Position numbers and translations under genes: made by a program. Source: Parelaphostrongylus tenuis (Eukaryota; Nematoda; Chromadorea; Rhabditida; Metastrongylidae). Taken from it: DNA of 64,000 bases. Shown here piece after piece: positions 31,791 through 44,504 of this stretch. Under the pieces are notes generated by a model. It saw nothing but the letters and a program-made list of their open reading frames with translations. It was not told the DNA's origin and made no database searches. The stretch spans positions 124,001 to 188,000 of the forward strand of contig JAHQIW010006966.1 of the NCBI GenBank assembly GCA_019055375.1, in the 5' to 3' direction. Each line of letters opens with the position of its first letter. Positions within the stretch are counted from its first letter, which is position 1.

Positions 31791-32400
31791 ACGTCGCTAA
31801 GATTCCGTCAGTTGACACCACGCCAACACGCCTTTGCCGAAAAGTGCGTTTGATTGAAATAAACCGATGAGGGAGCAATACCTGTTTAATTACTGACTCA
31901 TGTTTTTTATGTGTTTTGATAAAGCCCCTTCGGATAAGACACACCATTCGCGACAAGTGCGAATCCAATTTTCTTTTGGCTGTTACAACGCACTAAGAAG
32001 TCCGTATAAAAATTCAAATGCTTCGTTGAAAGCCTTAAGATTTGATTTATTAAATAGTCACGGAGACGCTGAGCTTTTTTCAGCGAGAAATGTCCAAAGT
32101 GGAGGCAAAATTTTACTTTGCCGTTTCATCATAATAATGATGCCATTATCAACTGATATATACCATTCAAACTCTTCTGATTTGAGTTATCGAACAACTA
32201 TATATCCTTTGAAAGCAGCCAAAAATACGTTTATTACTGAGTGATCGAAAAATTGCACGGATAACAGAAAAGTACCAGAAGTTTTGTTGTATTTTCAAAA
32301 TGCATAATTGAATTTATGTGCGCCAATTAAGCTAGAACAAAACTAAGTAGTAGTGTAATTCCACATCAAGACATTCATTCATATATCCAGTAGCATAAAG
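31791..32400. other. No recognisable gene
   Basis: A 114-codon plus-strand frame (31900-32244) has no recognisable motif and no splice context I can support. Confidence 0.45.
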
Positions 32401-32419
32401 ACTCTCGAAGAATGTGCCA

Positions 32420-32820
32420 ATTTGTCACTGGATCACAGTCAAACTCGTTAGCTAACATCCGACAATCATCGATGGATCTTCTTCAATTCGATTGACGACT
32501 GTGGACTTCCCTGTCTTGGCTTGTCGGTCAGTTGGTCTCCTTCCTCACGTAATATCTTGAACTAACGCTGAGCTGTACGAACATCGCATATTTTGTCACC
32601 ATACGCCTTGCAGATTTGTCGATGAGCCTCAGAAGCGTTAACACGCAATTGAGTGGAAGTGTAGCAGTAGACGGATTTCTTACTTGGACACTTGAATTCT
32701 GGAGGCTGTGTAAACAAATGATATATCATTTGATGAGCAAGAAAATGAGCTTTTCGATGAGATCGATTTTATGCAAAATACTTATGTAAAAGTCATTTTC
32801 TTAGGCAATACGACCCATCA
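32420..32820 (-). pseudogene. mariner transposase relic, N-terminal region
   Basis: Minus strand: NASEAHRQICKAYGDKICDV, RTAQR-stop-FKILREEGDQLTDKPRQGSP, which follow the mariner pattern 'nA.EA...I...fGe...s.rT..rWF.kFr.Gd..l.d..R.GRP'. A stop replaces the tryptophan, and later stops and frameshifts follow. Upstream sequence (CCAAGTAAGAAATCCGTCTA) matches the relic at 4.0-4.5 kb, so both come from one family. No catalytic region is recognisable. Confidence 0.75.
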
Positions 32821-32849
32821 AAGCAAACCAGAACCATTTAGTCGGATAA

Positions 32850-35400
32850 TTAGTCTCAAAATGTGGCGAACATCTCCTCGATTCACAACAAAACAAGACT
32901 TCCCGTGGGATGAGCTCTGAATACATTACGAAGGTTATTTCGGAAGTCTAGAGTGAAGTTAACGCACGCAGCAATAAACAAGTCCCGACCTTCCTAAAAC
33001 AAGCCGACACAATTTATGACGTCAGACGGTGGGAGAACCGGAGAGAGACGATCAAATCCCTGGTTGCAAAAGGTATCGTTGAAGTCAAATCAAATCAAAA
33101 CCATACAACACCTTAGGGGCGCGTGAAGACTGTTTGTACTGAAGATTAACAACATCTGACCAATAATTTCAACCGATGGGTATACTTTTGTTGAATCCAT
33201 AGGCTGTATCAAATTCCTGTGATAACCTCCTTTGTTTGCCGTCATTCCGCAATGGAGTCAAATGGTGGTGAATTATTTGACTTGATAGCGGGCTGGTAAA
33301 GAACTTCGGTTAGCCAAATAACAAAAAGCAAATAGTCCAACACAGAGAAACAAAGTCCTTCACTTGCGTGTTCGGGAGACTAAGGTAGACCTTTGCACAG
33401 AATATAAGTTGCTTATAAAGGAATTAAAAATCGTGCTGAAATGCTGTTGTCCGGTCAAACGGGTTTAACTAGCCGCCAATTCTAGATTTTACCAACATCG
33501 CATGTCGAATTCAGTGTTTGTAAAATCCTAGCATAGTTCTACCTGTATTCCCAGTTTCATGATCAGACGCACCAGGTAAGGTAGCCTTTGTGACTCATAG
33601 TAGACTAAAAAGCTTTTCTCGCATAGATCTGCTACTTATTTCGTGCTTACGGGAAACAGTAAGCCTGGTTTATTTAGTGATACTGAACCAGAGACCATGC
33701 TTGTGCTGCATGACTCTGCTAGCCACTACGCTTGTAGCGTTCTTGTCCATATAACTAATAAGGAACTCCATCTGTTTTGAGGATTCCAGCACGTCCATCT
33801 AACAGCTGAAAAATGGTATTGTCGCTTATGACAGTGACACTAAAAACTGTGTTATTGTTATATGTTGAATAAGATATGAGAATTGTTTCATAAAATTTCC
33901 ATATAGTAAATTCGAAATCTCTCGAATTGAAAACAGATTCAAAAAAGTTCGTTTTTGTTACAAATCTTTTTGTTTTTTTTTTGAGTACTGAGTTGATTTA
34001 CATAACTCATTCGAAGTCTTCCTCAGCTCTCAAGCGGTGATCAACGCAACTCCAGATCTTCATACTGTTCTCTGCGCTCAAAATACAACATGAATACAAC
34101 TAAAATTTTCTTATTTTATTTTTATTTTGAACTGTCCGCTTCTTACATGTGCTGTACGGATTCCCGGACTTGTATTCAATTTGTTACCGTTTATTCATCG
34201 TCCTAAAGGAAGCCGAGCATCTCACGTGCATTTCTTGTGGTTCATGAATGTCATAGAATGCTGGTCGAATCGAATACCTTTGCAATCTTGAAGATAGCCA
34301 AGCTAAGGCGCTCTTCCATGATTGCAAAACAGCGCTTGCGGAGACGGTTGATCCAGCTTCTCAATTCCTGATGGCCTGCATCACTAACCACTCCGATATA
34401 CTCACCGGAAAAAATGAGTAGTCTAGGTAGCAGTGATAACAATAATATTATTTTTTCAGTAATAAAAGACATATGAGAGAATGTGGAAGGGATTATTATA
34501 TATTTTCCGCCATCACAGATTTGGTGTCAACGTTAGAGAACGTCTTTGATCGCGAGCGATGCGATGTTCGTCGGCGATTTGAAGGAGGTCCTTGCTGCAG
34601 TGCGAATTGCCATTATTGGGTGAACTCCGCCTAAAAAGCACCAACGTTTTATTGCGTCTTACAAAACGCAAATGCCAGCATATTCACATGAATAATGAAT
34701 TTTCTATATAATCAAATTGTAAAGTTTGCAACACCTCTGGTGGAAGCATTCGAACTTTCGATAGAAAATCTTGTTCACTTTCATTTTTTCGAAAATGAAT
34801 GAACGATGAGCTTCTACTCATTACAACCCGAAATTGCATGTGTCGCATTGAGGTGGTACCAAACTTTTTGGATTCGATTCATTTCTTCGCACTACTATCC
34901 ATCAGAGGTTCAAAACGTTTTTGGTGGCTTTGGCTGCTGCTCGAAGTTTCTCTCGTTTTTATGACGTTTGTCGGTGTATGTTGATAGAGTCGACTCTTCC
35001 TGGAATCTTGCTATAGCCACAGCACGTGCAAATCTACATGGATTACAGCGAGTGTACTCATCCGAAGCAATCGTGGTATTGATGCCCAAATCCTAAGGGA
35101 ATAAGAGGATTAGTAGACCTGGAACATGGTCGTAGCACCTCATGTGTAAGTTAGACCGCCTGCGCAGTAAACAGAAAAAGCATACTGTTTTTTTTAATAT
35201 CATCAGTGGGCTAAATAATGTGAATTTGAGCGAATAATGTGAGCTAAAAGGTCCTGATTTCCTTTTCACTCGTTATTTTCGATATAAGAGCCTTTTTCAA
35301 ATTTTTTTCCTTATCAGCATGTGTTTCTGTGTAGTTTTGTCAAATAACTGACATGGATATATGTCTGCTCCATTTCATCATTGGCCAAACTTAATAGAAT
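32850..35400. other. No supported gene
   Basis: 33690-33780 plus strand reads MLVLHDSASHYA, loosely like the mariner 'LHDNARPH' block, but without its neighbours. 34251-34472 minus encodes EERLSLAIFKIAKVF, which resembles frames at 10084-10140 (minus). Nothing else is recognisable. Confidence 0.4.
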
Positions 35401-35414
35401 ATTTTCCGTACTTA

Positions 35415-36365
35415 TATGTTAGACGGCGATAAAAATATCCGACCTCATTCACTGGACAAGAATTTTCATAGAAGTGTTAGGAATCATTCGAAACCTTAAC
35501 TAGACCTCTCTATTTGACCGCTTTTTATAGAGTTCGGTCAAACAATATTAATCTGATAAGGATCTAACATGTTTGGAGCCAATAAGGTCTAAGTGCTGTA
35601 TAGGCTCATGTTTCATCCTACGGGAGTTATCAGTAGCACTATGCTATGTTATGTTTCACACCCTCCGCGCTCTTTTATTTTTCTCACGCGTATAATCCCG
35701 CACGAAAAGCACATAGCCGTGCAGAGAAAATCTCATAGTATCCGAGTCATGAGGTTTATACAGAATTTACCTCAAAGCGGAGAAAAAATTCCGAATGGAA
35801 ACAAGTTGCATCTCACATGTCTAACGCGTCGAACATCGATTGGTTTCACCGCCCCCAGCACGCGGATTGGCTGGTCAACAAGCTCGTCGAATATGTGAAA
35901 CTCGATTTTTTCTCTGTTACACCGCATTGATACGGTAATTCCGGAAGATGGGCTCAGCGTTGGAATCACTGAGCGTTACGCTATAAAATGATCACTAATA
36001 GTCTCAAGGAAGAGCTCAGCTTGGCGAGGTGTAAAGCACAAACACTTTCTTTCTTGTATAGCTCTATCCAAAGAGCTTTCTCAAGAAACAAACTTATTTT
36101 TGAGTTCTTCGAGACTTGCGCTATCAAAAGAGTACTATCAGTCTAGGGAAGGAGTTTTGTCCAGCGAAGTATACGCGAGATAAAGAAAAACGCTTGGTCG
36201 TGTGACATAATTTCATTTTGGATTTTACAGCGTTATAGAAGGGTGTTTGAAAAAGCGACCGCGTACGGCTCTGGCCAGAGATTTCAACTTTCGAATGATT
36301 ACTCAAACTCCAATGAAATTTTCTTGTCCAGCAAATGAGGTCGTATATTCATTAATCGCCGACTA
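35415..36365. mobile_element. FB1 foldback element, best complete copy
   Basis: Left end TAGACGGCGATAAAAATATC, right end in reverse complement TAGTCGGCGATTAATGAATA. The inverted repeats continue through CGACCTCATT, TGGACAAGAA and AATCATTCGAAA for about 75 bp at roughly 75% identity. Ends TA-GACGGCG...CGCCGAC-TA would fit a TA target duplication of the Tc1/mariner type. No transposase is encoded. About 950 bp. Confidence 0.8.
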
Positions 36366-37460
36366 ATATATAAGTACCTTATTTTCGTCAGTGATTATGG
36401 AAAGCCACAAAAGCACGCTGACCTGCGTAGACTTCCATAGTTGCGGCTACCAAGTGATGCTTGTCTGTTCCGGAATATGCTACGACTGCGACAGTGTAAC
36501 GGGGGCGACGACCTCACCGAATTATTGGAACACACTGCTAGCAAAAACATTATTGAGAACAATATTCGATTGATTACGTGAGCATTCACAACATATTGCC
36601 TTGAAATAAACGAATTATTATATGCATTTCCGATAACTTAAGAGCTCAACTTTCATCGTTCTTGATTTGTCATTTTTTTGAATTTGTTTCTCCTGTGCCC
36701 TCATCGAATTCGAACTAGACGCTTTTGATGAAAATGGTAATCTGATTAAAGGAAACGTTGCTGAAAATATACTTTTTTCAGATTCATAATGCTGCAGAGA
36801 CGTGGGCTAATACACGCTAACAGCTCGATACATTACCCACAGAACGTCCTGAGCGGTCTCCTTTAAGATTCAACCAGTACTCACAGCATCTTGTCAGTAA
36901 ATGTGTAGCTCAAACCTACAAAACTGCTCCCATATTTGGGTATGTCACTTAAGTGAAAATACACCGAAAACAATGCATAGATGGATCAATAACAATATAA
37001 GAATAACAAAAGGCCACGACGAGAAGAACGCACAGTATAATTCACTAAAATGCAGGCATCACCTAGGAGGGTCACTGGCCTGGAGCGCATATGATTTTGA
37101 AGCAAAACTTGTCTGCTGAACTTGCAGCAATAGAAATCTCAATTATCGGTATGAGACTCACACACGTCACCACGCTTCAGCCAAATTACTACCATCGATG
37201 ATAATGGTGAGCCAAAGAAATGAATGGAATCGTGTTGAGGTCTGCACAATTCATAAGGATGAGTCCTTTGAGTAAGCAAAACTTCTATAGTTAAGTTGTT
37301 GATACAAGCCTCATGCTATCTTTATTTTTCCGGACACAAAGGTATTGTGCTGTTGTTTGGTTTGAAGATTAAGGCGTTCAACCTTGATCAATCTCATGGA
37401 AATCCACGTCTGCACGAAGTGATATCGAGTTATCACTCCGAAAGTACGGAGGAGCTGGCT
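36366..37460. other. No recognisable gene
   Basis: Short open frames only, with no family motif on either strand. Confidence 0.45.
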
Positions 37461-37539
37461 TCGTGGTGGCACAGGTTGAAAGTAACGACTATGCATGTCC
37501 CATCTATATCGCATGCCTTCCCTATGATCGTCGAGTGCC

Positions 37540-37815
37540 AGCAAAACCTTCATTTTCCGCTATCGCATGCAGGATCAGCCCAGTGGGTCCTCTTTATTCA
37601 GAGAAATCGTTAAGCATTATATGTTTTTTCTAAGCTTTTCGTGAATAAATTGGTTTATCGAGTCGGTGGCCTTCCTGTGGCGCGCTTGACATCCCGAGGA
37701 ATGCAGTCGGTGACGGCTCTCGTCCATCGGTTGTCGTTAAAGTACGTGCTCGCCCCATCTTTCTTCGATACATATTATGCAGTTTCAACCAGTGGACTAC
37801 ATAAACTGCTTCTGT
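37540..37815 (-). pseudogene. RTE-type retrotransposon relic, 3' end of ORF
   Basis: Minus strand reads YFNDNRWTRAVTDCIPRDVK followed by RATGRPPTR. This is the conserved C-terminal stretch of RTE reverse-transcriptase polyproteins ('R..D.RWTRAVTDW.PRD.KR..GRPPTRWSDF'). Downstream the frame is broken and only fragments (ARDSGK-like) are visible. Confidence 0.8.
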
Positions 37816-38060
37816 CCAGTATGTATTACATGAAATGCGCGTGTGGCAAAGTGGTTTTACATGTAACACTTTCATCGTGTGTCTATAGAAACATTTGATC
37901 AATTCGTCAGCAAGTTAGGATCACATTTTGACCGCCAGATTTTGTTGGAGGTGAGAACAGTCAACTTTACTGAAACAAATGTTATTTATAAGAATATCGC
38001 GTCGTCTTCATCATGAACACAAATGGGGTAAAGTGTGTTTTAAATTATTGGGCACAATTT

Positions 38061-38524
38061 CATGACGCTAATGTGACAGTGAATTATAAAAAAGTGAGAG
38101 CCTGTTCTAAAATGAGCCTCAAAGCTATTAGAAAGGTTTTTGAGTGTTTTATCTATTAGATGTAATCTTCTAAAGCATGAATTATCCAATTAATCTACTA
38201 TACTTTTTTGGTGTCCGATGGAACTGTGGAGTTTTCATACCTTGGCACAAAGCAGTAGCAATATTTTATCGATGATGTATCCTTCACGTGGTAGAAAAGA
38301 AAATGTCGATCTTTCATAATGCATTAGTATTTTTAGTTACTGCGTGAAGCAAGTCAGTAGTATATAAGAAGCGTCATAGACGACAAGTGGCAGGACACTT
38401 TACCCGTTTGGGATACCTGCTCATGCTTCCTTTTGCTCGCTGTTACTCATCTGCAAATTTTTTCTAAGCACAAAATCTACTTTCTAACATTTTTCATGAT
38501 GCTAATGTGACAGTGAATTATAAA
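38061..38524 (+). repeat. Pair of 30-bp direct repeats
   Basis: CATGACGCTAATGTGACAGT plus GAATTATAAA at 38061-38090 recurs at 38495-38524 with one mismatch. Nothing between them is recognised. Confidence 0.7.
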
Positions 38525-38839
38525 TGATGAACGATAAACTTACCCAGTACCGGTGATAGGGCGGGCTCTAAAAAATGTGGTGCTGACCGGCTACGTACCG
38601 AACGCAATGACGCCATCGAAATGATACTACTAAAGCAAAAGTTTCTGTAAATGCACTAGTTCCGCACTCTCATTTCTGTTCTTACTTGGTTACTTTGTTA
38701 AGGGAAAACATCGTTAGACGCAGATAAATTGCAAAATTAGGAAAAGTACTTTGTTTGTTCACAATTCGTGCCGACGCTAAAATTGATGTCCGCCGAGAGA
38801 AAACATTTAGTGAAAGGCAATTTTCACAGATTACGTGTA

Positions 38840-39110
38840 TCACGTATTGGTCTGTTGCTCATCGAGTGACTCGAGTGAGTACCACCAAAACTTCCATTTT
38901 TCCTATGGTATGCAAGAGTAGCCCAGTGGGTCCAAGCTCCAGGGATTCGCTGAGCATCATATCTGACTCTATGCCTTTCGCGAAGAAATCAGACCATCGA
39001 GTCGGTGGTCTTCCTGTAGAGCGCTCGATGTCCCGAGAAAATCCAGTCGGTAACGGCTCTTGTCATTGGTTGTCGTTGTAGCGCATCACGTGTTCGGTCC
39101 GCCTTATTTT
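38840..39110 (-). pseudogene. RTE-type retrotransposon relic, 3' end of ORF
   Basis: Minus strand, with frameshifts: RYNDN, then SRDIERSTGRPPTRWSDFFA. The downstream sequence keeps the spacing of the other copies (AGCCCAGTGGGTCC on the plus strand, shared with 37.58 kb and recognisable in 43.62 kb). Same family and orientation as the 37.5-kb relic. Confidence 0.8.
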
Positions 39111-40355
39111 CGATTTGACCTAGGTCGGAGCTTCCAAATAGGCGAGGAAAATTAGGTAGAAGAGTCTGGGATGATGGGCATGGCAGCACGCATTCACACA
39201 TGCATTCTCACTCAAACATATACTCATAATCAAATCTACAGATTTTTCACAGTTGTTACTGATATGATATAAGAAGAGAGGGCCAAATGAACGAAATGCT
39301 GAAATCCTTCTGACATGCGAAGTCCATTTGACGGTGAAAAATCATAATAATTGTACCATCTCCGATTTCATTATTCAGAAAGTGTCAATCATGAAGCTAG
39401 GAAAACAACTTTCCGCTATCATCTCGCCAGACAACACGAGAAAGATAGTTTGCGAGTAAACGGAGTACATCTATTGTAGTTTGATCGACTTAATGATGAA
39501 TTTTGATTACAGGTAATACAACAGAAGGACGAAGCGAATCAGATAATCGTAAACTTGCAGTTTGTGTTCCGAATAGAGGTATCAAGTGGACTAAAGTGCA
39601 AGCATTTTAGCGCTTGGAACAAGAAGTCTTTTCCATAAAATCACGTGCGTTCTAGAGCAATCGAAAAGTCACTCTCTGTCAGTTTAAATCCCGCATTTAC
39701 TAATCGCTGAAAACAGATTTCCTCTCGCGAACGTACTCCAATCTCAAATGATGAAGAAGCGTAGAGCATATTCTCAGTCACTTTAGCTACGTGGCATATG
39801 AAATGACAAAAGTAATAGCTACCAATCCATGATTATTGTAGTTTGACTATAAAAATCGGCAGTAAAAGACAATTTCAGTCTATTAAGCTCTGCAGGAAAA
39901 AAAGAAGTTTTGGGTAATAGGAAGAGAATATGCCTTTAAGCGCGTACTTAGTGATGCTAAGCCTCATCGGAGTTTTCTGCGAAGCACATCCTTCATAGCC
40001 GCGTTTCATGGACTCGACGATGGTGTTCATCAGTTGACGCCATGCATCCACTAACACCTCCTCCTCACTTCGATCACCGTGCACTCGAACGCGAAACAGG
40101 CGTCGGATCCTAGATAAAATGACAAATGCGTTTTGTTTCAGCTTTGAAAAAGGCCTAAAAGAGCTTGGTGGACATCATAACCACGATGTTTTGTATCTTT
40201 ATGACCGCTGAGTTGACCAAATTGTGGCGAGTACTTAATACCACGCTTAATTGTTGCCATGCATAATCAACACTGAGACATTTGTCCAAAAAAAGATTCG
40301 AAAAATAAAGCTCTCGATGTTGATCAATCGCCGAAAGATGCACCATGTAATCGTT
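39111..40355. other. No supported gene; one minus-strand open frame worth noting
   Basis: 39875-40084 minus (extending upstream to about 40125) reads RRLFRVRVHGDRSEEEVLVD and continues for about 85 codons. It has more balanced codon use than the surrounding AT-rich frames. No family is recognised and no splice structure can be given. Confidence 0.35.
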
Positions 40356-40359
40356 TTCA

Positions 40360-40592
40360 ATTTTTAAAATTCTTTTAAGGTTAGTGAATGCATGTATGGG
40401 CTTTATAATGACTTGCGGTGGCCTACTGTTGTTCGAGGCAGTGTTGTTCACTCTCCCAGACAAGCCTGATACCAGTCTGGTATCAATTTAGCAACCCAGA
40501 AGGCATGGATGGCTTGGTGAACCGTGAGTGCGAGGTCGAACCATCGACCTCAATGTGACGCAGAGCACTTCTGCTCACTGCGCCACATACGC
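40360..40592 (-). repeat. SINE-B copy (tRNA-related)
   Basis: Minus strand: GTATGTGGCGCAGTGAGCAG, GTGCTCTGCGTCAC, a good B-box GGTTCGACC, then GGTTCACCAAGCCATCCATG, CTTGTCTGGGAG and GTCATTATAAAG. Blocks and order are those of 12751-13082. Confidence 0.8.
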
Positions 40593-40599
40593 TCCTCGT

Positions 40600-42800
40600 C
40601 CAGAATAAAGTATTTTTCTATAAAATGCTGGGTTTTTAGCAAAGTCTTTTATGAATCATGGCGCAAATTTCGTCTATTGCACATCTAACGGTAGAAAATG
40701 AACTTAAACAATTGTAAAGAATATTTACTAATTTTAATGCCAACGATTCCCTATGTCCACTCATGCTCATTGAGTGCCATGTAATTGTTCTCTAGAAGAA
40801 AGGGCTGACGAAAAAATTCAAAACACGTGCAGTCTGGTTCATTTTCAGTATATCTAGTAGTCTTATGTGCCCATTTTGCTTCCCACGTAATACTTATTCT
40901 AAAGAATAATACTGAGGAAGTTTGGCTAGCAAATGAATGCTAGGAACTTGGTGATGAGTATAGAAAACACTTGCGCAAATTTCTCAGCTTACTAGCCACT
41001 TTAAGCGTGAAAATATGTGCGTGAAATAAATTAATAGCTATTTGTCACTTCCGTCAGGCTACAGTAAAGGAGCTCTATACTAGTGCTTTAAGTAAACAGA
41101 CTTTCTATAATATCATGGAACTTACCGACTATCATGATTGACTACGTCCATGTAGGTTTTAGCAATCGATATGGGTAATTGTTGAGCGAATGGAGCCCAA
41201 TAGGAATTGTCATGTCCTTCGTTCATGTAGTTCCTGGTAAATTTTATTTCTGAATTAGACGAAATCTAGGTATAATGCGATTTAGCACGAAATACATCTC
41301 ACAACTTTGGCACGATAATGGAGTTACCGGACTACAGGGCATGAACGCGTATGTATCCACAGGGAGATCTGCCAGGAAATAGCCAAGAAAAATACTCCCC
41401 CCCCCGTAATTTTCTCTTCTTTATGACAAAACACTTCCAACACGTGGAATTTCTATGCGGAAGCTCAGCTACTCGTGAATGAAAGCCAAAAATCGTTGCT
41501 GACATCACGGAAGACTCAGTTTCAAAATGGTTTTCCTCCTCGCGCTGCCATTGTGATCATCACATGTGGCAGCGATCTGAGAGTACCACAGCCCAGTATC
41601 CCTTGTATTTTAGAGAAATCTTTAGCGATCGCAGCTGGATGGAAATGGAAAACCTTCCATATAGACGAGACAATTAGCGTGAGCTATCTGTACATACCAC
41701 GCATTGAATCAGCATTGATTTAGTAATTAATCGTCAGTATCACGTTCGCGAGATGATTTCTTGTGATCATTCTTGTAACATATAGTTTAAAAATAGGGAA
41801 GAGCTCAAAAAGACTTGAAGGGCTCGAAAAGTGGCTCCAAAGGGTCATGTTTGTCGTAAGCAGATATATAAAAGTGTGCGCACGATGCGTTATGGATGGA
41901 CGCAAGCAAGGACACGAATAATCTGATCAAGTACCATAGTGTTTCCTAGACAAAAACAAACAAAAGAGGAATCCTTACTTATGACGTGTTCCGAGTCGAA
42001 ACGCCAATGCTTTAGTCATTTCTGCATCGCACCTATGCACTTTAATCAGTAGATGAAGGAAACTGCGAACCTGAAACTCGTGAACTATTCTGCCCATGCG
42101 TAAGAAAAGGGTGAGATTTCTTGAGCTAGTGCAGCTAATTACTTTACTTTATTCTTATTATCTTTCCTTTATTTTTCCTCTAGTATATAGAGCCTTTCTG
42201 ATTTTTGAAATCTATAAATTAGCCTTATCCATGGATTGGCTTGTTTTCACTCATTTCCCGTCCATGATTTGTGTTGCTCTCGTGCTTTTATCTCCTAAAT
42301 GTCAATTCAAGTTTAACCACTCTCCTAAAAGGAAACATACGTGATAAGCTGGTTTATGATCGGATGCTTTAATGTCTTAACGCTTTCCATTTCATAAAAG
42401 TTCTGGAATTGTAACGTACTCCACTACGTATCAAAACCATAATTCAATGCAAAACTAGTAATCTCTAGAATTCTGCCTTTTGAAAACTGCCTTTTCTAAT
42501 TTGTATTTACTTTTCCCATTCTTTCTTTTCTGAGAACAGAGATGGAGTAATCGTCTCAAAAATCCAGTGGGCCCCACGTTTCTTGTGCCATACTTGAGAT
42601 ACAGTCTGAGTTCGGTATACATAAATTTCGTGATCCGATGACACGCTCCTTTTGAAACGGGCCGAAATGTGTAAAAACGGACCTGTCTGCAGAACTAATT
42701 GATGTAGTAAAACGAAGTCCGCCTTTCACTAGACCTTGGCATAAAAAGACAAACGGTGGATTTTCTTCAATGTGTAGATATTTGAATTGTCTTTTGCTGA
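40600..42800. other. No recognisable gene; C9 homopolymer at 41397-41405
   Basis: Only short unsupported frames (for example 41475-41723 plus). The run of nine C is unusual in this AT-rich sequence. Confidence 0.45.
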
Positions 42801-42804
42801 GGCA

Positions 42805-43790
42805 ATACGCCCTCGGGAAGGCAATGCCATCTCGCCAAAAATACTCATAGCCGTTCTCCAAAACGTCATGAGGACAATATAAGCGTAAGCATCGACGGTC
42901 GACAATTACAGCATATTCGCCTCACTTATGACACCTTTTTAGAAACCAAACACTAGCCAGGCGCAGCAGTTGTTGATCTATTTCCACAGCGCTTGTGGAA
43001 AGATTGGTCTCTGATTGGATATAACAAAACAATGTTCAGAGGAACGGATTGATTCCAAATGCACGCTCAGTGGAATGTCTTTGAATGTTCTAGTTATATC
43101 TATCTAAGTCGGGAAGTCAATATGATGAGCGATTTAGCTCTAAAGGCGAGCAGGAAGATGCGAGCGGATTGACGAACTTTTCTAAGCATCAAAGATATAG
43201 TGAAAAAAAAACAGACAACATCCGCTCCCTACCCACCTTTCCGATTCAACCGTTGTCCTTGCCTTATTGTACGCTCCAGATATCTGTTCGATACGTGAGC
43301 ACCAGGAACAATCACTTAGTTATATCAAACGCGCAGATGAAAGGTCGATGCGAGGAGTACTCCCATTTCACGCAAATGAGAAGAAGTAGTCGAAGATATG
43401 ACCTAAGTGAACAATCAAAGTTGAAGACGGTTTCATCCGCCGCGGAGTGGAAAATACGGTGAACCAAACACGTAACGTACTTTAGCGACAGTCGCTGGGC
43501 AAGAAGCGCTACCGACTGGACTCCTCGAAATGTTAAACGCAGCACAGGAGGACCACCCGACCAGATGGTCCCATTTCTTAGCAAGACACCTAGAGGAAAA
43601 CTATGATGTCCAGCGACTCCCTGCAGCGGAAACGACCCACTGGATTACTCCCGCACAGGACGAGGAAAAATGGAGCATTTACTAGTTACCGTCCCAGTAA
43701 CTTGATTATGAACAGAACGAAAGATGATACAGATGAAGCAGGTGCAAGTTTGCGGGATGCGAGTTCACCAAAAAATCAGCCATAAATTTT
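42805..43790 (+). pseudogene. RTE-type retrotransposon relic, RT palm to C-terminus
   Basis: In frame pieces, with several frameshifts and stops, the plus strand gives EGNAISPKILIAVLQNVMR (RT motif B'), SIDGRQLQHIRL with YDT where FADDIV is expected, TSQAQQLLIYFHSACGKIGL, ECSSYIYLSREVNMMSDLAL, SIKDIVKK, HLSDSTVVLALLYAPD, YFSDSRWARSATDWTPRNVK, and RWSHFLARHLEENYDVQRLP up to a stop after DEEKWSIY. The order is exactly that of RTE polymerases. The catalytic FADD box is destroyed. This is the longest contiguous RTE piece in the window. Confidence 0.88.
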
Positions 43791-44279
43791 GGAGAAGATA
43801 TATCAACTCGCGCAAGCTTTTCAAAATGACAGTTCATAAAACTAAATAATGTTTTCTTAGGTGGATAAGAGCTAACACGAGTTTGTTTTATGAAATTTTG
43901 TTATTGCGTGTTGATGGTGGAGTTTTTCGTAGTTGTGTCGAATACAATTCTGTAGAGTGGAGCACTGTTCGTATAAGATCTCCTCACTCAGCAGTGTACT
44001 TTCATGAGGTGTTTTCAATCTACTGTCTTCCAATATGATTTACTGACACTGCTCGATACGATTCACTGTTCCAAAAGCCAAGTTGAAAGCTTCATTTCAC
44101 AATTGCGGGCTCTCAACAAGAAGGAAAAGAGTAAGGATATCCATGTGACAACCATCTATCATCATAATATACATCTACAGACGATTAAAAACCAGTTTTG
44201 CTTTTCAGAACTGCAATCGATATCGCTCCGAGTCGTTAACTGGATAGAGCTAGCAGCTTTGAAAATCAAATTCACGTAA

Positions 44280-44500
44280 AAAAGTCGCATCCAATTCCTG
44301 ATAATAATTCGTCTTTATTCATCATTGGACCTCTCCCATATCCAGTTAAGCCTACCGGCCCAGATGCTACTCTTTCAAGTTCTTCAACAAGTACCTGCTG
44401 AGGAAATTTTCAACCGCAAGCAAGTGACACAGCACGAATCTTTTTAAAAAGATTCATGTGCGCCAAAGGCCCCGTAGCCTATTTACTTCGAAGTAAATCA
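44280..44500. other. No recognisable feature between RTE relic and FB1 copy
   Basis: AT-rich filler. The adjacent 44004-44279 plus-strand open frame (91 codons) also has no recognisable family. Confidence 0.4.
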
Positions 44501-44504
44501 GGTT

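Noticed and set aside
33690..33780. LHDSASHYA as a mariner catalytic block
   Set aside because: Only a handful of residues agree with LHDNARPH, and the flanking mariner blocks are absent.
43312..43584. 90-codon minus-strand frame
   Set aside because: Antisense shadow of the plus-strand RTE relic at 42805-43790.
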